From: CBDDHT01 sp965227905
Lineage (GTDB): Bacteria; Pseudomonadota; Alphaproteobacteria; Rhizobiales; Methyloligellaceae
Assembly (NCBI GenBank): GCA_965227905.1
Contig: OZ245780.1
Coordinates: forward strand, 2,728,001 to 2,792,000
Direction: 5' to 3'
Length of the DNA stretch: 64,000 nucleotides
This document shows positions 60,097 to 64,000 of the stretch, piece by piece (within the stretch, counting starts at the first letter, position 1; each line of letters opens with the position of its first letter). Both the position numbers and the translations under genes were made by a program. A model generated the notes under the pieces. The model ran no database searches and had not been told where the DNA came from. It saw only the letters and a list, made by a program, of their open reading frames with translations.

Positions 60097-61458
60097 ATGA
60101 CGCTTAAGATCGCCATTATCGGTCGGCCCAATGTGGGCAAGTCGACCCTCTTCAATCGCCTCGCGGGGAGGAGACTTGCGCTTGTCGACAAGGTGCCGGG
60201 CCTGACACGCGATCGCCGACTGGTCGAAATCGAGCTGGGCGAGCGCCGTCTTGATCTGATCGATACGGCCGGTCTGGAGGATTCTGACGGCGATACGATC
60301 GTCTCCAGGATGCGCGCGCAGACGGAACAGGCGATCGACGAAGCCGACCTCGTCCTGTTTCTGATCGATGCACGGGCCGGCCTTATCCCGGCGGACGAAA
60401 CCTTCGCGGAACTAGTGCGCCAACGTGGACGGCGGTGTCTGCTGGTGACGAACAAATGCGAAGGGCGCGCGGGAACCGACGGATTCTACGAAGCCTATTC
60501 TCTTGGTCTCGGCGATCCGATTGCAATCTCGGCTGAGCATGGCGATGGTCTCGGTGAGCTGTATAGCTCCATCGACGAAGCCTGCCGTGACATCGAAGAA
60601 GCTCGGGCCGCTGAGGGTGTCGCAGACGAGGATGACGACAAAGACAAGCCTCTCCGCGTCGCCGTGGTCGGGCGCCCGAACGCCGGCAAGTCGACCATGG
60701 TCAATGCGATCCTCGGCGAAGACCGCATGATCACAGGGCCGGAGGCGGGCATCACGCGCGATGCCATCTCCGTCGATCTCGATTGGCAAGGCCGTCCCCT
60801 CCGCCTGTTCGACACGGCAGGGCTGCGGCGCAAGTCGCGCGTGCATGAAGGACCAGAGCGGCTTTCCGTGGTCGACGCGCTCAGAGCGATCCAGTTCGCC
60901 GAAGTCGTGATCCTCATGGTCGATGCCATGGCGCCATTCGAAAAGCAGGATCTGCAGATTGCCGACCTGGTGATCCAGGAAGGGCGCGGCCTCGTCATTG
61001 CCGTGAACAAGTGGGATCTGGTCAAAGACAAGACCGAGACCCGTAAAGCATTGGAGCGGGAAATCGAGCGGCTCTTGCCGCAGGTGAAGGGCGTGCCGCT
61101 TGTGACCGTATCGGCGCTCAACGGCAAAGGTCTCGACAAGCTCTTGCGCGCGACCTTTTCACTCGCTGAAATCTGGAACCGCCGCCTGTCCACAAGTGCA
61201 CTCAATCGGTGGCTGTCGGACGCAGTCGGATGGCACCCGCCGCCTGCCGTTTCGGGCCGGCGTCTCAAGCTGCGCTATATGACTCAGCCAAATGCCCGCC
61301 CGCCGACCTTCGTCCTGTTCGCCTCGAGGCCGGACAAGTTGCCGGAAGCCTATCGCCGCTATCTGATCAACGGTCTGCGCGAGAATTTCGATCTGCCGGG
61401 CGTTCCAATCCGCATGAATGTGCGCGGCGGCAAAAATCCATATGTGGCGGAGAAATAG
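60097..61458 (+). CDS. der: Ribosome-assembly GTPase Der (EngA)
   Basis: A 453-residue protein with two tandem GTPase domains: first P-loop GRPNVGKST at residues 8-16, second GRPNAGKST near 191, with DTAGLEDS and DTAGLRRKS as switch II and NKCEG / NKWDLV as base motifs. A C-terminal KH-like domain follows (LKLRYMTQPNARPPTFVLF). Essential for 50S assembly. Confidence 0.97.
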   Translation: MTLKIAIIGRPNVGKSTLFNRLAGRRLALVDKVPGLTRDRRLVEIELGERRLDLIDTAGLEDSDGDTIVSRMRAQTEQAIDEADLVLFLIDARAGLIPADETFAELVRQRGRRCLLVTNKCEGRAGTDGFYEAYSLGLGDPIAISAEHGDGLGELYSSIDEACRDIEEARAAEGVADEDDDKDKPLRVAVVGRPNAGKSTMVNAILGEDRMITGPEAGITRDAISVDLDWQGRPLRLFDTAGLRRKSRVHEGPERLSVVDALRAIQFAEVVILMVDAMAPFEKQDLQIADLVIQEGRGLVIAVNKWDLVKDKTETRKALEREIERLLPQVKGVPLVTVSALNGKGLDKLLRATFSLAEIWNRRLSTSALNRWLSDAVGWHPPPAVSGRRLKLRYMTQPNARPPTFVLFASRPDKLPEAYRRYLINGLRENFDLPGVPIRMNVRGGKNPYVAEK

Positions 61459-61473
61459 GACGTTTTGAACGTC
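61459..61473 (+). terminator. Hairpin touching the der stop
   Basis: GACGTT-ttg-AACGTC begins directly after the TAG of der. No T-run, so its effect on transcription is uncertain. Confidence 0.3.
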
Positions 61474-61544
61474 TGAATTGCACGGCGCTCAAATAACAAC
61501 ATCGTCTGCATCAGACCTGCACAAGAGCGGTGTAGACCGAGCGC

Positions 61545-62735
61545 ATGCAACATTCTTGGCGACGATATCTCAACCGCAGACTCCTCCTGATACCCTTTGC
61601 GATCATCGCTGCAGCGGTGCCGGCTCTGGCGCTGGCATGGGCTCCCTATCTGCCGCGGCTCGCGTTTGAAGGCTATCCACAACTCGCCTGGCCGGCGTCC
61701 GGTTCCTTCGCCGCTGTGCCTGGCGTGGAGCGCGCGCGCGATGAAATTCCAAACGAGTTTCAAGGAACGAAGTTCACTCCGAGAGGTCAGCGGCTCTTCG
61801 AACAGAGCGAGGGCAAAGCACTTCTGATCTTCCAGAGCGGCAAACTCTATATGGAGCATTATGCCGATGGGATCACGCCGGACACCAAGCTCAATTCATA
61901 CTCGATGGTGAAGAGTCTGGTCGGCCTCTTGGTGCTGCGGGCTCATGCGGATGGCCGTATCGAAAGCCTTGACGATCCCATCAACCGATATGTCGATGAT
62001 GGAGGAAACCAGGATTGGGGATCGATCCCGGTCATAGCGTTTTTGCGCATGCGTAGCGGGATCGATTTTGAAGCTGGCGGTCCTCAAGGATCGTCCGCCT
62101 ACCGGGGCAAGGATATCAAAGCAACGCGCATCAATCCGTTCGGACCGCTGGCGCAGCTTCATACGCTTGGTCTGGACACTGTTGCAAGAGACCTTCGGAC
62201 AAAGAATGCCGATCGCGGGCGCTACAACTACCAGAACATCAATACGGCCATTCTCGGCCGCTTGGTGTCCAAGGTTTACGGGCAGCCGCTGGAGCAGGTC
62301 CTCAGCGAAAAGATCTGGAAGCCGGCTGGCGCTGCGGCAGCGCACTGGCGGCGCTACGGCCCTGGTCTCGACGTCTCGCCCTATTGCTGTCTGTACGCGA
62401 CGCCTCGCGATTGGTTGCGGGTCGGGATATTCGTGCTCAACAATGGAACAGCGCGAGAGAAGCTCTTGCCCACCAACCTTTGGCGCCGGTTTCTGGGGCT
62501 CGATCTACGCTACGAGGACATACGAAACGGCTACTACGGCCTGCATCTCTTTCGGAACGTCCTGGATCGGGCCGGGGAGCCTTTGCAGGGGCCGTTCAGC
62601 TACATGCTTGGCCGGGGAGGGCAGGTAGTCTACCTGATGCCAGAAAAGGATCTGATCGTCGTTCGTTTCGGTGGGAAAGTGCAATTGTTGCACTCGACGC
62701 TCTATACGTCATGGCGGTCGATCGTGCACAAATAG
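61545..62735 (+). CDS. Serine beta-lactamase-like hydrolase, membrane-anchored
   Basis: A 396-residue class-C-beta-lactamase-fold protein (family S12). The SxxK nucleophile motif is Ser120-Met-Val-Lys123; Tyr229-Gln-Asn231 is the YxN motif; GRGGQ near residue 360 stands at the third motif. An N-terminal helix (residues ~12-32) anchors or exports it. Most members are esterases or peptidases, not antibiotic resistance enzymes; there is no support for a resistance role here. Confidence 0.85.
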   Translation: MQHSWRRYLNRRLLLIPFAIIAAAVPALALAWAPYLPRLAFEGYPQLAWPASGSFAAVPGVERARDEIPNEFQGTKFTPRGQRLFEQSEGKALLIFQSGKLYMEHYADGITPDTKLNSYSMVKSLVGLLVLRAHADGRIESLDDPINRYVDDGGNQDWGSIPVIAFLRMRSGIDFEAGGPQGSSAYRGKDIKATRINPFGPLAQLHTLGLDTVARDLRTKNADRGRYNYQNINTAILGRLVSKVYGQPLEQVLSEKIWKPAGAAAAHWRRYGPGLDVSPYCCLYATPRDWLRVGIFVLNNGTAREKLLPTNLWRRFLGLDLRYEDIRNGYYGLHLFRNVLDRAGEPLQGPFSYMLGRGGQVVYLMPEKDLIVVRFGGKVQLLHSTLYTSWRSIVHK

Positions 62736-62767
62736 GACTGCGATCCTTCAGAACACCGAATTCGATC

Positions 62768-63241
62768 ATGAGTGAGACAGCCCAAGACACGCCAACCGAG
62801 GTCTTGTTCTATCACCTGGAGCGGGTGCCGCTTGAGCGTGTCCTTCCGGATCTGCTGGAGCGTACCTTGTCGCGCGGATGGCGGGCGGTTGTGCAGGCCG
62901 GGAGCGACGAGCGTGTCGATGCACTCGACAGCCTGCTGTGGACCTATGCGGACGAGTCCTTCCTCCCGCACGGCACGATCAAGGACGGCACGCCGGAGCG
63001 TCAGCCGATCTTTCTGACGGCCGGAGAGATCAATCCAAACGGGGCAACGGTCCGCTTCCTTGTCGATGGTGCGGACGCCTCCGACTTCGAGCCCTATGAG
63101 CGTGTCGTCTACCTGTTCGATGGCCGTGATGACGAGATGGTTGCCCAGGCCCGCCGCCAGTGGACGGCGGCCAAAGAGGCTGGTCATGCCATCACCTATT
63201 GGCAGCAGAACGATCGCGGCAAGTGGGAAAAGAAGGCCTGA
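62768..63241 (+). CDS. holC: DNA polymerase III chi subunit
   Basis: A 157-residue HolC-family protein: EVLFYHLERVPLERVLPDLLERTL start, GWRAVVQAGS strand, LDSLLWTYADESFLPHGT and QPIFLTAGE, the usual chi pattern. It links the clamp loader to SSB. The ATG at 62768 is chosen; the frame is open upstream but overlaps the preceding hydrolase gene. Often the gene of this family in alphaproteobacteria is next to pepA, which is not in view. Confidence 0.92.
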   Translation: MSETAQDTPTEVLFYHLERVPLERVLPDLLERTLSRGWRAVVQAGSDERVDALDSLLWTYADESFLPHGTIKDGTPERQPIFLTAGEINPNGATVRFLVDGADASDFEPYERVVYLFDGRDDEMVAQARRQWTAAKEAGHAITYWQQNDRGKWEKKA

Positions 63242-63381
63242 CCGACATCAGTGACCGGCCTGTCCGGTTCTGTAGCACTCACGCTATTTGCAATCCTCAT
63301 CGCCTCCCGTGTATAGCGCTCGGACTCCTATCGGCATGTGAGCTTTTTGCCAAAGAGCGGATTGGATGAGGAGGTGGGGCT

Positions 63382-63978
63382 GTGCTCAGGGTTGAAGCGC
63401 TCAAGGTTCACGGGGTCGAGCCCGTTTCGCTCACCGTTGACGCTGGCGAATGCGTTGCGGTTCGCGGCCCTTCAGGGTCGGGTAAGTCATTGCTGCTGCG
63501 TGCGATTTCCGATCTCGACCCGGCTGAAGGTTCGGTGTTTCTCAACGAAGTCGAGCGCCGTGCGATGACGGGCCCCGAGTGGCGCAGCCATGTGCGTTAT
63601 GCGGCTGCTGAACCAGGCTGGTGGGAAGAGACGCCGCGCCCTCATTTCATGAAGCAATCCGGTCTCGAAGGGGCAATCGGAAGCCTGGGGCTCGCGGCAG
63701 ATATCCTCGATCGGCCGATAGAGCGTCTCTCAACCGGAGAACGCCAGCGCCTGGCTCTTGTTCGTGCGCTCGAGGACAGCCCGGAGGTCCTACTGCTCGA
63801 TGAGCCGACCGGGGCTCTGGACAGCGATGCGACGGCCTCAGCCGAAGCCCTCATGAAGGCGCAACAGGATGCCGGCTGCGCGATCCTGCTGGTCAGCCAC
63901 GACGACGCTCAAGCGGAACGAATGGCGAAGCGACGTCTTGTAATCTCCGATGGCAAGGCGAGGCTTGAGACCTCATGA
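63382..63978 (+). CDS. ABC transporter ATP-binding protein, FetA-like
   Basis: A 198-residue ATPase: Walker A GPSGSGKS, signature LSTGERQRLALVRAL in place of LSGGQ, Walker B LLLDEPTGALD, switch His in LLVSHDD. It begins with GTG 63382 after an AGGAGG site. Its stop overlaps the start of a gene beginning like FetB (UPF0014), so together they are likely the FetAB-type iron exporter. The FetA assignment rests on that partner and small size. Confidence 0.8.
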   Translation: MLRVEALKVHGVEPVSLTVDAGECVAVRGPSGSGKSLLLRAISDLDPAEGSVFLNEVERRAMTGPEWRSHVRYAAAEPGWWEETPRPHFMKQSGLEGAIGSLGLAADILDRPIERLSTGERQRLALVRALEDSPEVLLLDEPTGALDSDATASAEALMKAQQDAGCAILLVSHDDAQAERMAKRRLVISDGKARLETS

Positions 63979-64000
63979 GCTATGTCGTCCTGAGTTATTG
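63975..64000 (+). CDS. Start of a FetB/UPF0014-like ABC permease (cut by the window end)
   Basis: ATG at 63975 overlaps the ATPase stop (ATGA). Only eight residues, MSYVVLSY, are visible, compatible with UPF0014 proteins that begin M-x-Y-x-x-L-S-x-W. Too short for more than a tentative call. Confidence 0.45.

Noticed and set aside
61545..62735. Antibiotic-resistance beta-lactamase
   Set aside because: It has SxxK and YxN motifs, but these define the whole S12 esterase/peptidase family and nothing here points to resistance.
1..64000. CRISPR arrays, insertion sequences, integrases or replication origins
   Set aside because: No spaced direct repeats, transposase or integrase reading frames, or iteron-like clusters were seen; the accessory tract lacks a visible integrase.

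Overview
The window looks like chromosomal DNA of a heterotrophic alphaproteobacterium. The evidence is moderately high GC, the guaB-rsmB-acetyltransferase-guaA order, a yfgM-bamB-der run, a class-Ic type nor operon with norQD, and a typical alphaproteobacterial GC-rich palindromic repeat. Order and genus cannot be fixed from the sequence alone.

Region 1 (1-30.7 kb) is a surface-glycan locus. It opens inside a WbpG-type sugar amidotransferase followed by HisF-like and HisH-like ammonia-supplying partners, then a GT39-like membrane glycosyltransferase and a sugar O-methyltransferase. Next come a NodB deacetylase, an epimerase, a B12-type radical SAM enzyme, an aldo-keto reductase, an MBOAT/SGNH O-acylation pair, a sulfotransferase and a flippase-like membrane protein. 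A long leftward operon follows (ManC, an AlgD-like GDP-sugar dehydrogenase, methyltransferase, GtrB-like GT2, Gfo/Idh oxidoreductase, odd TIM-barrel, AsnB, an alpha-helical toroid-like protein, methyltransferase). It is divergent from a UDP-glucose dehydrogenase. Together these would make, amidinate, methylate, acylate and perhaps sulfate an acidic polysaccharide or O-antigen.

Region 2 (30.7-39.9 kb) is housekeeping: Ppx/GppA, RlmE, a glutathione transferase behind a long hairpin, a cupin, GuaB, RsmB, GNAT and GuaA.

Region 3 (39.9-46.0 kb) is a nitric-oxide detoxification or respiration module: an Fnr/Crp regulator with a TTGAC-N4-GTCAA box, a DUF1858 redox protein, norCBQD and two tiny membrane-protein genes after norD. 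Region 4 (46.0-51.3 kb) is a DabB-DabA inorganic-carbon uptake system with a divergent LysR regulator and a 73-residue extra gene.

Region 5 (51.4-56.5 kb) is accessory DNA. It holds a Xre-RES toxin-antitoxin pair, an exported RSRGF-repeat protein, a frameshifted phage-like gene, a holin-like small membrane protein, a divergent tRNA-Gly(UCC), a broken tRNA 5' half, and a C39-like peptidase coupled to a secreted four-cysteine protein. Region 6 (56.5-64 kb) returns to housekeeping: DksA-like, PanB, YfgM-like, BamB, Der, a serine hydrolase, HolC, and FetA/FetB-type ABC genes running off the right end.
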